DNA of 64,000 nucleotides from Streptomyces gelaticus (GTDB lineage: Bacteria; Actinomycetota; Actinomycetes; Streptomycetales; Streptomycetaceae). The stretch lies in contig NZ_BMTF01000014.1 of assembly GCF_014649535.1 (NCBI RefSeq), positions 1 through 64,000 on the forward strand. The letters are read 5' to 3'. Below are positions 1 through 9,023 of this stretch, piece after piece. The position numbers and the translations under genes are program-made. Under the pieces are notes generated by a model. The model saw only the letters and a program-made list of their open reading frames with translations, searched no databases and was not told the DNA's origin. Positions within the stretch are counted from its first letter, which is position 1. Each line of letters starts with the position of its first letter.

Positions 1-189
1 CTCGGCCAGCCGTTCCACGGCCGCCTGCAGCAGCGCCTGCCGCGTCCTGAAGTAGTAGGAGCAGGAGCCTTCCGCCAACCCCGCCCGCTGGTCGACGGCC
101 CGATGGGTCAGCCCCCGCATGCCCTCCGCGGCCAGCGTCCCGATCGCCGCGTCGGCCAGTTGTTTCCGTCGTGTCGAGCTCTCCGCCAC
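1..189 (-). CDS. TetR-family regulator, N-terminal part (cut by window edge)
   Basis: Sixty-three codons of a TetR/AcrR repressor N-terminus are visible; the rest lies beyond base 1. The protein starts VAESSTRRKQLADAAIG and contains the helix-turn-helix with the family signature SYYFRTRQALLQA in place of the usual YYHFxxKxxLL. I chose the GTG at 189-187 because AGAGGGA lies just upstream on the minus strand. The ligand-binding half is not visible, so no target can be named. Its own upstream region carries two dyads that could be its operator. Confidence 0.8.
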   Translation of the reverse strand, partial: MAESSTRRKQLADAAIGTLAAEGMRGLTHRAVDQRAGLAEGSCSYYFRTRQALLQAAVERLAE

Positions 190-217
190 AACCGTTCCCT
201 CTTCACCTACCCAATCC

Positions 218-256
218 CTCTACGCAAGTAGAGTACCATTGGCACTACAGGTGTAG
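218..256. promoter_or_regulatory. Two dyads upstream of the TetR gene, probable operator
   Basis: CTCTAC-GCAA-GTAGAG (218-233) is a perfect 6-bp inverted repeat. It is followed by CTAC-AGGT-GTAG (245-256). Both share the core CTAC/GTAG and sit 29-67 bp upstream of the TetR start, which suits autoregulation. The rest of the gap up to 565 holds no recognisable gene. The only other structure I see there is a CATTCTG/CAGAATG dyad (475-481 and 521-527) before the acetyltransferase. Confidence 0.45.
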
Positions 257-565
257 AGGCCCGGGTGAAGGGAAGGCTGGGTGCGGTGAAAGCATCGGCC
301 CCGTCCGGGGTGTTCGGGTTCCACCGCGGGCGCGGACCGAAGGCGAGTCCACTGGCATCGGATCTTGGCCGGAGCGCACCAGACCGAGAATCTCCCGGGC
401 ACGGCCATCCGCCGGCCTCCTGTGACTGAGGGCCGCTGCACAACGATCGGCGACCGTCAAGCCGCCGTATGAAACATTCTGAACTGCGGAAATTCTGTTG
501 TGACACCGGATGCGGAACTGCAGAATGCCCGCGCTGAGGCACAAGCGATCTTTCAAGGATGAAGA

Positions 566-1312
566 GTGACTGAGAACGATGAGCAGCGCCAGACCCTGAC
601 CAACGGGCAGGGTGTGCCGGTACTGACATATCTGGAGGGTGTTCGGGAGGGGCACCCATGGGCGGACCTGGCCGAAGTGGTCGGCCCCGACCCCGTGGAT
701 TCCATCATCGCCGGCATGTCCGGATGGGCGGTCTCGGGGTCCGTGGAGCTCGGTGAGCAACTGCTGGGCCGTGGTGCCCGGGTGATGCGGCATGCCCATG
801 AAATGCGGAGAGACCTGGTCGCGTGTCCGCCGCCGGTCGACTGGTCATCACAGGACCTGGGCAACGGACTTCGGGCAGTTCCTTGCGACCTAGATGCCGA
901 TGCGGTGTTCCCGGCATGGCGAGCCGCCTTTTCTGCCGACCATCCCGACCATCACTCCGGCAGCGACGAAGAAGCGCTCAACGAGCTCCTGGCGCCGATG
1001 CTGGCGGGCTCCGTCCTCGGGCCGGTCCTTCCGTGCAGCGCCTTGGTGGTGGACGAAACGGACCGCGTGGTCGCCGGGGCGATCCTCACCGATCGCGACG
1101 GCCTGCCGTGGATCGCGGACGTGTTCCGCCGGCCCGAAGCCCGCTACGCGGGCCTTGGCGCAAATCTGCTGCGTCGAGTACTCAGCGATGCTGCGGCCCA
1201 CGGGCTCACCGACGTCTCGCTCGTCGTGAGCGACGCGAATCCCGCCCGCCACGTCTACGAGAAGCTCGGTTTCCAACTGACCGGCACATCACTGACTGTC
1301 GTAGTGCCGTAG
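566..1312 (+). CDS. GNAT-family N-acetyltransferase
   Basis: A 248-residue protein whose C-terminal half is a GNAT acetyltransferase. Motif A reads RYAGLGANLLRRVL (R-x-x-G-x-G/A type, acetyl-CoA pyrophosphate loop). Near the end NPARHVYEKLGFQ is the usual GNAT motif B. The first 85 residues or so are unlike the fold and may be an extra domain. The GTG start at 566 follows AAGGA at 555-559. The acceptor substrate cannot be told from sequence. A damaged copy of its central part (HHSGSDEEALNELLAP) lies about 58 kb away at 58.9 kb. Confidence 0.8.
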   Translation: MTENDEQRQTLTNGQGVPVLTYLEGVREGHPWADLAEVVGPDPVDSIIAGMSGWAVSGSVELGEQLLGRGARVMRHAHEMRRDLVACPPPVDWSSQDLGNGLRAVPCDLDADAVFPAWRAAFSADHPDHHSGSDEEALNELLAPMLAGSVLGPVLPCSALVVDETDRVVAGAILTDRDGLPWIADVFRRPEARYAGLGANLLRRVLSDAAAHGLTDVSLVVSDANPARHVYEKLGFQLTGTSLTVVVP

Positions 1313-1442
1313 GCCAGGGAACGCTTCCCCGCCCCGCGGCCGGTACCACACAGAACTCGTGGACGACGGCCTTGTAGAAGGGCGGTCGCATGCGGCACTT
1401 GCTGTCCGCCGCGGAGACGGATGGGAGAAGAGCTCCATTGTA

Positions 1443-1470
1443 TCCAGGACGATTAATGGATCGTCCTGGA
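1443..1470. promoter_or_regulatory. Perfect 11-bp inverted repeat, probable operator
   Basis: TCCAGGACGAT, six bases, then ATCGTCCTGGA. The arms are perfectly complementary and the site ends 55 bp upstream of the chosen enoyl-CoA hydratase start. The size and symmetry fit a dimeric repressor site. No regulator gene lies beside it, so the cognate protein is unknown. Confidence 0.55.
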
Positions 1471-1524
1471 TGACGGCTCATAGCCTAGGTGAGTCCGAAC
1501 CCCGGCGAAACGGAGTATCCCGGC

Positions 1525-2301
1525 ATGACCGTGCGCATCGAGCGAGACGACCAGGTCGTAGTGATCACCATCGACCGGGAGCAGAAGCTCAACGCCCTGG
1601 ACTATCCGACGATCGACGCGCTGCTCGCGCAGCTCGACCTCATCGACTCCGACGACAGCATCCGGGCGGTCGTCCTGACCGGCGCCGGGCGCAGGGCGTT
1701 CAGTGCGGGCGCGGACATCCCTTCGCTTGCGGGCAGCATCGCCGGCGGGCCCGAACGTGCGCTGCGCGAGTTCGTCCGCCGGGGCCACGCGCTGACCCGG
1801 CGGATCGAGGAGTTTCCCAAGCCGTTGATCGTCGCGGTCAACGGCCTCGCCTACGGTGGTGGCTGCGAGATCACCGAGGCCGCTCCGCTCGCGATCGCCG
1901 CCGAACACGCGACCTTAGCCAAACCCGAGGTCTCCCTCGGTTTTCCGCCCCCCCTTCGGCGGCTCCCAGCGCCTGCCGCGGCACTCGGCCGCAAGCGCGG
2001 CTCGGAGATGATCCTGACCGGCGACCCGATCCCGGCCGCCCGAGCCGCCGAGCTGGGTCTGGTCAACACCGTCGTACCGGCCGACGAGCTCATGGACGCC
2101 GCGCGGGACATGGCCGCACGGATCATCAGGCATGCACCGACGGCCGTAACGGCCTGTCTGCGCGCGGTCACCCGTGGCATCAACCTGCCGATCGAAGAGG
2201 CCCTGGCAATCGAAGCGGCGTACTTCGCAGCCGCCGTCCCCACAGACGGCGTACGGACCGGCCTGCGACGGTTCCTCGACCGGACGGCCGCAGCCGACTG
2301 A
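1525..2301 (+). CDS. Enoyl-CoA hydratase/isomerase (crotonase) with internal compensating frameshifts
   Basis: A 258-residue crotonase-fold protein, probably acting on an enoyl-CoA or related thioester. Both oxyanion-hole segments are present: FSAGADI (residues 59-65) and AYGGGCEI (109-116), and E115 and E135 match the usual catalytic glutamates. I chose ATG 1525 (MTVRIERDD) over GTG 1489, which has a poor ribosome site. Residues 144-153 (PLRRLPAPAA) are wrong for the family. The next frame over the same bases gives PPPFGGSQRLPR, the expected sequence. A seven-C run at 1948-1954 looks like a +1 change that is undone near 1975-1985. Codon 1915-1917 is TTA, rare in Streptomyces and dependent on the bldA tRNA. 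Confidence 0.75.
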   Translation: MTVRIERDDQVVVITIDREQKLNALDYPTIDALLAQLDLIDSDDSIRAVVLTGAGRRAFSAGADIPSLAGSIAGGPERALREFVRRGHALTRRIEEFPKPLIVAVNGLAYGGGCEITEAAPLAIAAEHATLAKPEVSLGFPPPLRRLPAPAAALGRKRGSEMILTGDPIPAARAAELGLVNTVVPADELMDAARDMAARIIRHAPTAVTACLRAVTRGINLPIEEALAIEAAYFAAAVPTDGVRTGLRRFLDRTAAAD

Positions 2302-2322
2302 ACCTGACCTGCTCGACCGCGG

Positions 2323-2350
2323 CCGCCTCGGGCGCGCCCGCCCGAGGCGG
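2323..2350. terminator. Hairpin terminator between convergent genes
   Basis: CCGCCTCGGGCG and CGCCCGAGGCGG form a perfect 12-bp stem with a CGCC loop, 22 bp after the hydratase stop. There is no U-tract, as is common in Streptomyces. It could serve both the hydratase and the convergent GH3 gene. The remaining bases to 2565 show nothing else. Confidence 0.7.
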
Positions 2351-2565
2351 AACGGGCGAGGACCTGCCGGCCTTCGGAAGGGCCAGCGGTTGCCGACAGG
2401 AGACCGGGGAGCAGCAGTTGCGGGTGCCGTACGAGTGCGTCACCCCGGGTGGCTGGTTTCCGGCGGGGTTCCCATGGTTTGGCGGAGGCATGCAGTCCGG
2501 CGGATTGGCCGCGCTTCCTGGCTGCGGCCCCATCTGGTGCTCAGGGTCGGGGTGGTCACGAAGGA

Positions 2566-5049
2566 TCAGACCTCTCCGGCGGTAACGGTGTCGGGCGCCG
2601 TGACGACGGTCGTGTGGGCGATGTCCGCCACCGAGGTGCCGATTCGCAGCTCGAACGCCCCGGCCTCGACGTCCCAGGCGTGCGTCTGCTCGTCCCAGTG
2701 GCGGAAGGCCCGCTCGGGGAGCTCGATGCGGGCGCGTACGGATTCGCCGGGGGCGGCCCGTACGACGGCGAATCCGGCGAGCCACGCGGCCGGCCGCTCC
2801 ACCGATGAGCCGGGCCGCGCGAGGTATGCCTGCACGACCTGCTTGCCGGCACGGCTCCCGGTGTTGGTGACGTCGAGCTCGACGACGCGCGTACGGCCGT
2901 CCTCCCGCACGCCCGGCTCATCCAGCTCCCACGTCGTGTAGCCGAGGCCCGAGCCGAAGGGGAGGGCCGGTGCGGCCCCGCCGTGCTCGGCCTGCCGCAG
3001 CCACGCGCGGTAGCCGATGTGGATGCCCTCCGTGTAGTCGAGACGGCCCTCGACCGGGTCGACGTTCCATACGGGGACATCCTCCTCCCGCGCCGCCCAC
3101 GTGGTGGGCAGCCGCCCGCCGGGCTCACGGGCGCCGGTGAGGACATCGGCGAGCGCGTGCCCGAACTCCTGCCCCGGGAACCACGAAAGGACCACCGCGG
3201 ACACCTCGTCCAGCCACGGCATCGTGACCGGCGCGCCGGAGTTCACCACGACGACCGTACGGGGGTTCGCGGCGCGGACCCGGCGGACCAGCTCGTCCTG
3301 CCCCGAGGGGAGGGAGAGGCCGGGCCGGTCGGAGCCCTCCGACTCGATCGCCTCGGTCGTGCCCACGACCACCACAGCGACATCGCTCTCCGCCGCGAGC
3401 GCCACGGCTCGCTCCAGTTCCTCGACGGGGTCACCGAGGATGTCCTTCTCACCGAGGCTGATCAGCGCGAACGCGGCGCTCTCCGGGGAGGAGAGGGTGA
3501 ACACCAGGCGCATGTCGACGCCCTGCCCCTCCTGGAGGTCGAGCTCGAAGACGCGGTTCGGGGGGTTGAGGACGGCCACCATGGTGTCCTGCTGGTCCGG
3601 GAGCACCGGGTCGGTGTGCACCGTCCGCCCGTCGAGCTCGAAGCGCAGCAGGCCGAGCCCTGCGAAGCCGAGTGCGTGCCGCCCGTCGCGCGCGGCGACG
3701 AAGCGGGTCGTGATCTCCACCTCCGCAGCCGCCAACAGCTTGGCGTCGAACAGCCAGGCGAGACGGCCGCTGGGGAACACCTCCTCGTCGAAGACGTTCC
3801 CGTCGGCGTCGAAGTAGCGCACGCGCACGCCGTTCTCGCCCGTCACCTGGTCGACGATCGAGGCGCGGCCGAACGGCCACAGCTCGTCCGTCGGCGGTAG
3901 CCCGGGCGCGTACGACACGGCGCCGTCGCCCAGCGCCTCGCGGAGCCCGTCGAGGGGAGTGACGAGGGAGGCGGGGAAGACGGTGGCCGATCCGCCGCCC
4001 TGGTTACGGGAGCGGAGGGCGTGCTGCCCGATCAGCGCGACGCGCGGGCGCACACCGTCGCCGTCGCCGTCGCTCGCGAGGGGCAGCAGCCCGTCGTTGC
4101 GGGCGAGGACCATGCCGTCGGCGGCGGTCTCGCGCAGCAGGGCCGCGATCTCGGCGTCCTCCCAGGGGGCGACCGGCTGGTGCTCCTCGGTGAGGGCTCC
4201 GACGCGCTCGGCGAGGAGCAGCAGCCGGGCCACCTTCTCGTCGATCACCGCCTCGGGGACGCGGCCGGCGCGGACCGCCTCGACGAGGAGGTCTCCCCAC
4301 GGCCCCTGCGGGCCGGGCATGACGAGATCCTGACCGGACCGTGCCGAGGGCTCCGTGTCGCGCACCGCGGTCCAGTCCGAGACGACGACGCCGTCGAAGC
4401 CCCACTCGTCCTTCAGCGGCGAGCGGAGCAGCGGGTTCGCGGACATGGTCACGCCGTCCACGGAGTTGTACGAGGACATCACCAGCCACGCGCCCTCCTC
4501 GACCATCCGCTCGAACGGGGCGAGGTAGAGCTCGCGGAGGGTCTTCTCGTCGGCGCGCACGTCGACGGTCATCCGGTCCGTCTCGCTGTCGTTGGCGATG
4601 TAGTGCTTCGCGGTCGTCGCGACACCGTGCGCCTGGACGCCGTTGACGTACGCGGCGCCGAACTCACCGGTGAGGAAGGGGTCCTCGCTGAACGCCTCGA
4701 AGTGGCGCCCGCCCCGCGGGGAGCGGTGGAGGTTGACGGTGGGGCCGAGGACGACGTCGACGTCCTTGCGGCGGGCCTCGGCCGCGATCAACGCGCCGAG
4801 GCGTCGTACCCGGTCGAGGTCCCAGGTCGCGGCGATGGACGAGGCCGAGGGAAGGCTCGAGGACGGGTCGCGGTCGTCCATGGCCGTGCCGCGGACGCCG
4901 CTGGGGCCGTCGGAGACGACGATGGAGCGGAGCCCGACCGCGGGCTCGTCGTGCAGCGACCACACCGAGGCGCCGGTGAGCAGGCGGACCTTCTGCTCCA
5001 GGCTGAGCCTGCCGACCAGATCGGTGAAGCGGGGCGAGGTGAATGTCAT
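2566..5049 (-). CDS. Glycoside hydrolase family 3 beta-glucosidase
   Basis: An 827-residue GH3 enzyme that hydrolyses beta-glycosides with retention. The N-terminal TIM barrel contains the KHYIAND block (148-154) and the nucleophile motif VVSDWTAV, with D225 as the likely nucleophile. A PA14-like beta insert follows (about 388-530), then the second alpha/beta domain and a C-terminal fibronectin III-like domain (about 740-815). No signal peptide is seen, so it should be cytoplasmic and act on imported oligosaccharides. It is the last gene of a GH1-MFS-GH3 run; 51 bp separate it from the MFS gene. The substrate linkage is not determinable here. Confidence 0.93.
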   Translation of the reverse strand: MTFTSPRFTDLVGRLSLEQKVRLLTGASVWSLHDEPAVGLRSIVVSDGPSGVRGTAMDDRDPSSSLPSASSIAATWDLDRVRRLGALIAAEARRKDVDVVLGPTVNLHRSPRGGRHFEAFSEDPFLTGEFGAAYVNGVQAHGVATTAKHYIANDSETDRMTVDVRADEKTLRELYLAPFERMVEEGAWLVMSSYNSVDGVTMSANPLLRSPLKDEWGFDGVVVSDWTAVRDTEPSARSGQDLVMPGPQGPWGDLLVEAVRAGRVPEAVIDEKVARLLLLAERVGALTEEHQPVAPWEDAEIAALLRETAADGMVLARNDGLLPLASDGDGDGVRPRVALIGQHALRSRNQGGGSATVFPASLVTPLDGLREALGDGAVSYAPGLPPTDELWPFGRASIVDQVTGENGVRVRYFDADGNVFDEEVFPSGRLAWLFDAKLLAAAEVEITTRFVAARDGRHALGFAGLGLLRFELDGRTVHTDPVLPDQQDTMVAVLNPPNRVFELDLQEGQGVDMRLVFTLSSPESAAFALISLGEKDILGDPVEELERAVALAAESDVAVVVVGTTEAIESEGSDRPGLSLPSGQDELVRRVRAANPRTVVVVNSGAPVTMPWLDEVSAVVLSWFPGQEFGHALADVLTGAREPGGRLPTTWAAREEDVPVWNVDPVEGRLDYTEGIHIGYRAWLRQAEHGGAAPALPFGSGLGYTTWELDEPGVREDGRTRVVELDVTNTGSRAGKQVVQAYLARPGSSVERPAAWLAGFAVVRAAPGESVRARIELPERAFRHWDEQTHAWDVEAGAFELRIGTSVADIAHTTVVTAPDTVTAGEV

Positions 5050-5100
5050 GTCTCGTCTGTGCTTTCTGTCGAAGCGAGGCGGAGAAGAGGGAGGAACAGG

Positions 5101-6447
5101 TCAGCGGACGCTGCGGATGGGGAGGATGCAGAGGGCTCCGAGTACGGAGATGACGCCGATGACGGGGTAGAGCGCGCCGTAGCTGTCGAACACCGTCACG
5201 ACGGCCCCCGCCGCGACCGGCGCGACCGTGCCGGGGAGCGTCGCGGCCAGGTTGAGGACCCCGAGGTCCTTGCCGTGGTCGTCGGCGTTGGGCAGGACCG
5301 AGCTCATCAGCGCCTGGTCCACCGCGACGAACGCCCCGAATCCGGCGCCGACGACCGCGCCGGAGACCGCGAGGCCCGCGACCGTCGGCATGGCGAGCGG
5401 GACGGCCGCGCCGACCGCGATGAGCAGCCCGGCGACCAGGGCCGGCGGCTTGCGGCGGCCGATCCGGTCGGACAGCGGCCCGGCGATCGCCGTGGCCACA
5501 AGGATCCCGGGCAACGCGACGAGGCCGAGCAGCGGAACGACGTCGGTCGCTTCGTCGAGCGAGAGCCCGACGTACTGCTGCGCGAGATACAGGTTGTACG
5601 TGCTGAGCATGTAGTAGCCGCCGAACAGCAGCAGTCGGCCCAGGAAGCCCCAGAAGAAGTCGGGGTGACGCACGGGGTTCACCCAGAAGGCGGTGGCGAA
5701 GGCACGGAGCGAGAACGGCTCGCGCGGCTCGCCTCGGTTGTCACGATCGGGAACGAGGACGACGAACAGCACGATGCCGAGGAAGACGACACCGCCGAGC
5801 ACCTGGTAGCCGAGGGCGATCCGGTCGGCGAACAGCGATCCGACGAGCGGTCCGACGACCGCGCCGAGGATCATGCCGAGGCCGGCACCGGTGGAGTACC
5901 GGCCGCGGAACTGCTCGGGCACACGGTCCGGCAGTACCGCGGCGAGCGGTCCCTGGAAGGCGTTGAAGCCGAACTGAATGACCATCACGCAGCCGGTCAG
6001 CGTCGCGAGGTTCGAAGCCAGGCCGGTGGTGAGCAGTGCGACGGAGCCGATGAGCCCGCCGACGAGCATCCACGGTCGGCGGGCACCGAACCGCGAACGG
6101 GTCCGGTCGGAGAGGACACCGATGACGGGCTGGGCGATCATCGCCGCCCCGGCCGAGAGGGCGCTCACCACGGCAAGCCCGGCGACCTTCCCCTTGTCGC
6201 CTTCCATCAGCTGCACCTGGAGGGCGAAGAAGAAGGCGGACGCTCCGTAGACGATCGGTGCGAGCGCCGAGGCCCAGGGTGCGGCGAAGAACAGCCTGCG
6301 CAGATCGCGAGGCAGTTTCCTGTCCGCGGGCGAGGCCACCCCGGTGCCCGCGTCCTCGGCCGGGAGGGATTCGGGAGGGGCGGAAACAGAAGGAGGGGAG
6401 TCAGGAGAAAGGGAACCGGCGGCGAGCGAATCCGGTGGCAGCGGCAT
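5101..6447 (-). CDS. MFS sugar transporter of glycosidase module 1
   Basis: A 448-residue membrane protein with about 12 hydrophobic segments, starting with LRRLFFAAPWASALAPIVYG. Cytoplasmic loops read VIGVLSDRTRSRFGARRPW and GPLSDRIGRRKPPA, the MFS motif A and its second-half repeat. The proline- and serine-rich N-terminal 50 residues are variable. I chose ATG 6447 because it follows the GH1 stop by 35 bp; the frame stays open further upstream but would run into the GH1 gene. It probably imports the glycoside cleaved by its neighbours. It is a paralogue of the MFS at 31.4 kb: both share PFSLR, AVDxAL and GKD blocks at matching places. Confidence 0.88.
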   Translation of the reverse strand: MPLPPDSLAAGSLSPDSPPSVSAPPESLPAEDAGTGVASPADRKLPRDLRRLFFAAPWASALAPIVYGASAFFFALQVQLMEGDKGKVAGLAVVSALSAGAAMIAQPVIGVLSDRTRSRFGARRPWMLVGGLIGSVALLTTGLASNLATLTGCVMVIQFGFNAFQGPLAAVLPDRVPEQFRGRYSTGAGLGMILGAVVGPLVGSLFADRIALGYQVLGGVVFLGIVLFVVLVPDRDNRGEPREPFSLRAFATAFWVNPVRHPDFFWGFLGRLLLFGGYYMLSTYNLYLAQQYVGLSLDEATDVVPLLGLVALPGILVATAIAGPLSDRIGRRKPPALVAGLLIAVGAAVPLAMPTVAGLAVSGAVVGAGFGAFVAVDQALMSSVLPNADDHGKDLGVLNLAATLPGTVAPVAAGAVVTVFDSYGALYPVIGVISVLGALCILPIRSVR

Positions 6448-6482
6448 CGTTGACCCCAGGGAAGTGGGTGAGTGAGGCGCGG

Positions 6483-7688
6483 TCAGGCGAGACCGTTGCG
6501 GCGGGCGCAGGCGCCGAGCCAGGCGAGGCTCGGCTTGGGCGTACGGACGAAGGTCTCGCGGTCGACCGCGATGAGGCCGAAGGTCGGTGCGTACCGGCCC
6601 CACTCGTAGTTGTCGAGCGCGGACCAGTGCAGGTAGCCGCGTACATCGATGCCCTCGTCCACTGCGGCCTGGAGGTGGCGCAGCGCTTCCCCGGTGTAGG
6701 CGATGCGGCGGGAGTCGTCGGCGGTGGCGATGCCGTTCTCGGTGACGAGGAGGGGTACCCCGCCGGCCTCCTCCCAGGCGCGCCGGAGCGAGATGCCGAG
6801 CGCGTCCGGGCGGTAGGCCCAGCCGGTGATGGTGTTGTCGGGGTGCTCCGGGTGGGGCACGGGGCCGTTCGCGGCGACGGGCTGGCTCGTGTACGCCTGC
6901 ACCCCGACGAAGTCGTCGTCGCGGGAGGCCTCCAGGTAGAACCCCTCCCAGTCCCGGTGCACGCGCCGGAACACCTCCTCGTTGCCGGGGGTGGGCTCGA
7001 ACGACTGCTGGGCGATGGTCCAGCCCGCCTCCGCGCCCGCCGTCCCGCGTACGACCTCGACGGCCCGGCGGTGTACGGCGGCGAGGGCCTCGGCGACGGC
7101 GGCGTCCGGCCGGATGTCCGCCATGAGCCCGCCGAGTTCGGTGGCGGCCTGCCCGGTGTCGGCCGAAACGGCGGCCATGGCCGCCTCCCGGACGCTCGCG
7201 AACACCGCGAGCATGTTGGGCTCATTGATGGTGCACACCCACCCGACATCGCGCAGGGCCGGGGCGACGAACTCGATGTAGCGGGCGAACCGGTCCGCGG
7301 CATCGGGGACGAGCCAGCCGCCGGACTCGGCGAACCATCGGGGAAGCGTGAAGTGCTGGAGGGTGACGACCGGCGCGAGGCCGAGGTCGTGCGCGGTGTC
7401 CACCATCTGCCGGTAGTGGTCGAGCGCGGCACGGGAGAACTCCCCGTCGGCGGGTTCGATGCGCGCCCACTCGAACCCGAAGCGGTAGGCGTTGAGCCCG
7501 GCGTCGGCGAGCAGCCGCATGTCCTCGGGGTAGCGGTGGTAGCTGTCCACGGCATCGCCGCTCCGCTCCGGGAGGGGGGAGCCGGGGGCGTGCTCCATCG
7601 CCCACCAGTCCGAGTTGACGTTGTTCCCCTCGATCTGGTGCGGCGAGGTCGCCGCGCCCCAGAGGAAGTCGTCCCGCAGGTTCGTCAT
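6483..7688 (-). CDS. Glycoside hydrolase family 1 beta-glucosidase (module 1)
   Basis: A 401-residue GH1 TIM barrel, shorter than the usual 440-480. The acid/base motif TINEPN gives E156 and the nucleophile motif VTENG gives E317. The N-terminal FLWGAATSPHQIEG and C-terminal YLHWSALDNYEWG are GH1 signatures. It is the first gene of the GH1-MFS-GH3 run and is transcribed away from the double-TetR gene. The operator at 7728-7745 lies 40 bp upstream of its start. It probably cleaves beta-glucosides or similar disaccharides in the cytoplasm; aglycone preference cannot be read from sequence. Confidence 0.93.
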   Translation of the reverse strand: MTNLRDDFLWGAATSPHQIEGNNVNSDWWAMEHAPGSPLPERSGDAVDSYHRYPEDMRLLADAGLNAYRFGFEWARIEPADGEFSRAALDHYRQMVDTAHDLGLAPVVTLQHFTLPRWFAESGGWLVPDAADRFARYIEFVAPALRDVGWVCTINEPNMLAVFASVREAAMAAVSADTGQAATELGGLMADIRPDAAVAEALAAVHRRAVEVVRGTAGAEAGWTIAQQSFEPTPGNEEVFRRVHRDWEGFYLEASRDDDFVGVQAYTSQPVAANGPVPHPEHPDNTITGWAYRPDALGISLRRAWEEAGGVPLLVTENGIATADDSRRIAYTGEALRHLQAAVDEGIDVRGYLHWSALDNYEWGRYAPTFGLIAVDRETFVRTPKPSLAWLGACARRNGLA

Positions 7689-7727
7689 GGTGCTGTCCGT
7701 TCTGTTGTCGTCGCCAGCGACGAAAAG

Positions 7728-7745
7728 TTACCAACGTGGTGGTAA
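7728..7745. promoter_or_regulatory. Operator in the GH1 / double-TetR divergent promoter
   Basis: TTACCA-ACGTGG-TGGTAA, a perfect 6-bp inverted repeat with a 6-bp spacer, lies 40 bp from the GH1 start and 38 bp from the regulator start. Its position suits control of both directions by the adjacent TetR-type protein. I found no second copy before the GH3 or MFS genes, which supports a single promoter for all three. Confidence 0.6.
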
Positions 7746-7782
7746 ATTTTGGGTGAGGCTAGCACACTGGGATACTGGGATC

Positions 7783-8940
7783 ATGGGAAGTTCACGAGGT
7801 CCGTACCGCACGGGGCGGGAGCGCGCGGCGCGCATCCTCGACGCCGCACACGTCCTGTTCATCGAGAACGGGTACCGGGCGACGTCACTGCGCGACGTAG
7901 CCGCGGCATCCGGCATCTCGCACCCCGCGCTGCTGCGCCACTTCGGATCCCGCGAGGAGATCCTCACGGCCCTGATCGAACGGCTCGACACCGCATACGG
8001 CGACTGGCCCATGGAGCAGGCCGATGGCACCGTCCTCACGGCGGCCGCGATCGCGCGGAGGAACGAGACGGTCCCCGGCTGGATCGAGCTGTTCACCGCC
8101 CTGCTGGGGGAAGCGACCAGCCCCGAGCACCCCGGCCATGAACTCATGCGCCGCCGCCGCGCGACCGGCCTGACCCTCGCGACACGGTTCCTGCTGCCGC
8201 TGAGCCCCGACGAACGCTCCGCATCACTCGCAGCACTGCGCCTCGGCGCACTCTGGGAAGGCCTTCAGATCCTCTCCCTCTACTTCCCCGGTGAGATCGA
8301 CATCCCCGGTCAACTAGCCGCCTACGAAATGGGATTGACGCACAGTGGCGCCCCGGAGGCCCCGGCGGAGACCGGCGGACAGATCACCGACCCGGCCCCG
8401 CCCGTGATCGAACCCGAGAGCCGCCGCCGCGCCCTCGAAGCCGCCGCGCGCCGCTACGCCCAGCAGGGCTACCACGAGGCCTCGATACAGTCGATCGCCG
8501 ACGACGCCGGCCTGACGAAGGCAGCCCTGGTCCACATCGCCCGGACCAAGCGCGACCTGCTCGACGCCGTGCTCACGGAGGTCATCGACGCCCCGAGGCC
8601 GGAAGGCGAAGACCCGGCCCAGTGGCTCTACTCCCTGCCGCAGCGCCCCCGTTGGGTCACCGCCGCGCACGTGGTCCTGTTGTGCGAGGCGACGGTCCCG
8701 GCGCATCCCGCACACGCCTTCATGACCAGGTGCCTCGCCGAGGCCAGACAGAGCGTCGTGTCCGCCCTGGCCGCGGCGGACCACCCCCCGGCCCAGGCGG
8801 CACCCGAAGCGGACCGCATCATCTCCATCGCACTGGGCGTCGTCATCTCCTGGCTCTACGACTCGGACCGAGTCGACCCCCGGGCGCTCCTCGACGGCGC
8901 CCTCGCCCACCTCCCTGAGCCGTTTCCAACCTCAGGCTGA
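7783..8940 (+). CDS. Regulator with two TetR domains in one chain
   Basis: A 385-residue protein made of two consecutive TetR units. Unit 1 (residues 12-185) has the HTH TSLRDVAAASGISHPALLRHF. Unit 2 starts near residue 212 with the HTH ASIQSIADDAGLTKAALVH. In unit 2 the family's YxHFxxK segment is replaced by VHIARTKRDLL, so its DNA contact may differ. Ordinary TetR proteins are about 200 residues and dimerise; this one is effectively a covalent pair. I chose ATG 7783 because the upstream extension runs back into the divergent GH1 gene. It probably represses module 1 through the adjacent dyad. Confidence 0.85.
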   Translation: MGSSRGPYRTGRERAARILDAAHVLFIENGYRATSLRDVAAASGISHPALLRHFGSREEILTALIERLDTAYGDWPMEQADGTVLTAAAIARRNETVPGWIELFTALLGEATSPEHPGHELMRRRRATGLTLATRFLLPLSPDERSASLAALRLGALWEGLQILSLYFPGEIDIPGQLAAYEMGLTHSGAPEAPAETGGQITDPAPPVIEPESRRRALEAAARRYAQQGYHEASIQSIADDAGLTKAALVHIARTKRDLLDAVLTEVIDAPRPEGEDPAQWLYSLPQRPRWVTAAHVVLLCEATVPAHPAHAFMTRCLAEARQSVVSALAAADHPPAQAAPEADRIISIALGVVISWLYDSDRVDPRALLDGALAHLPEPFPTSG

Positions 8941-9023
8941 TCCGAGGTGAAGGGGTTGGGCAGCAACATGCCGTCCAGAACGAACGCCTCGGGGCCCGGC
9001 AGATGGGAGTCTCCAGGCGACTG

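Noticed and set aside
4021..6453. An 810-codon plus-strand open frame rich in D, E, G and R
   Set aside because: It runs antisense through the GH3 and MFS genes, which have full family motifs. Its composition is the usual artefact of high-GC third positions.
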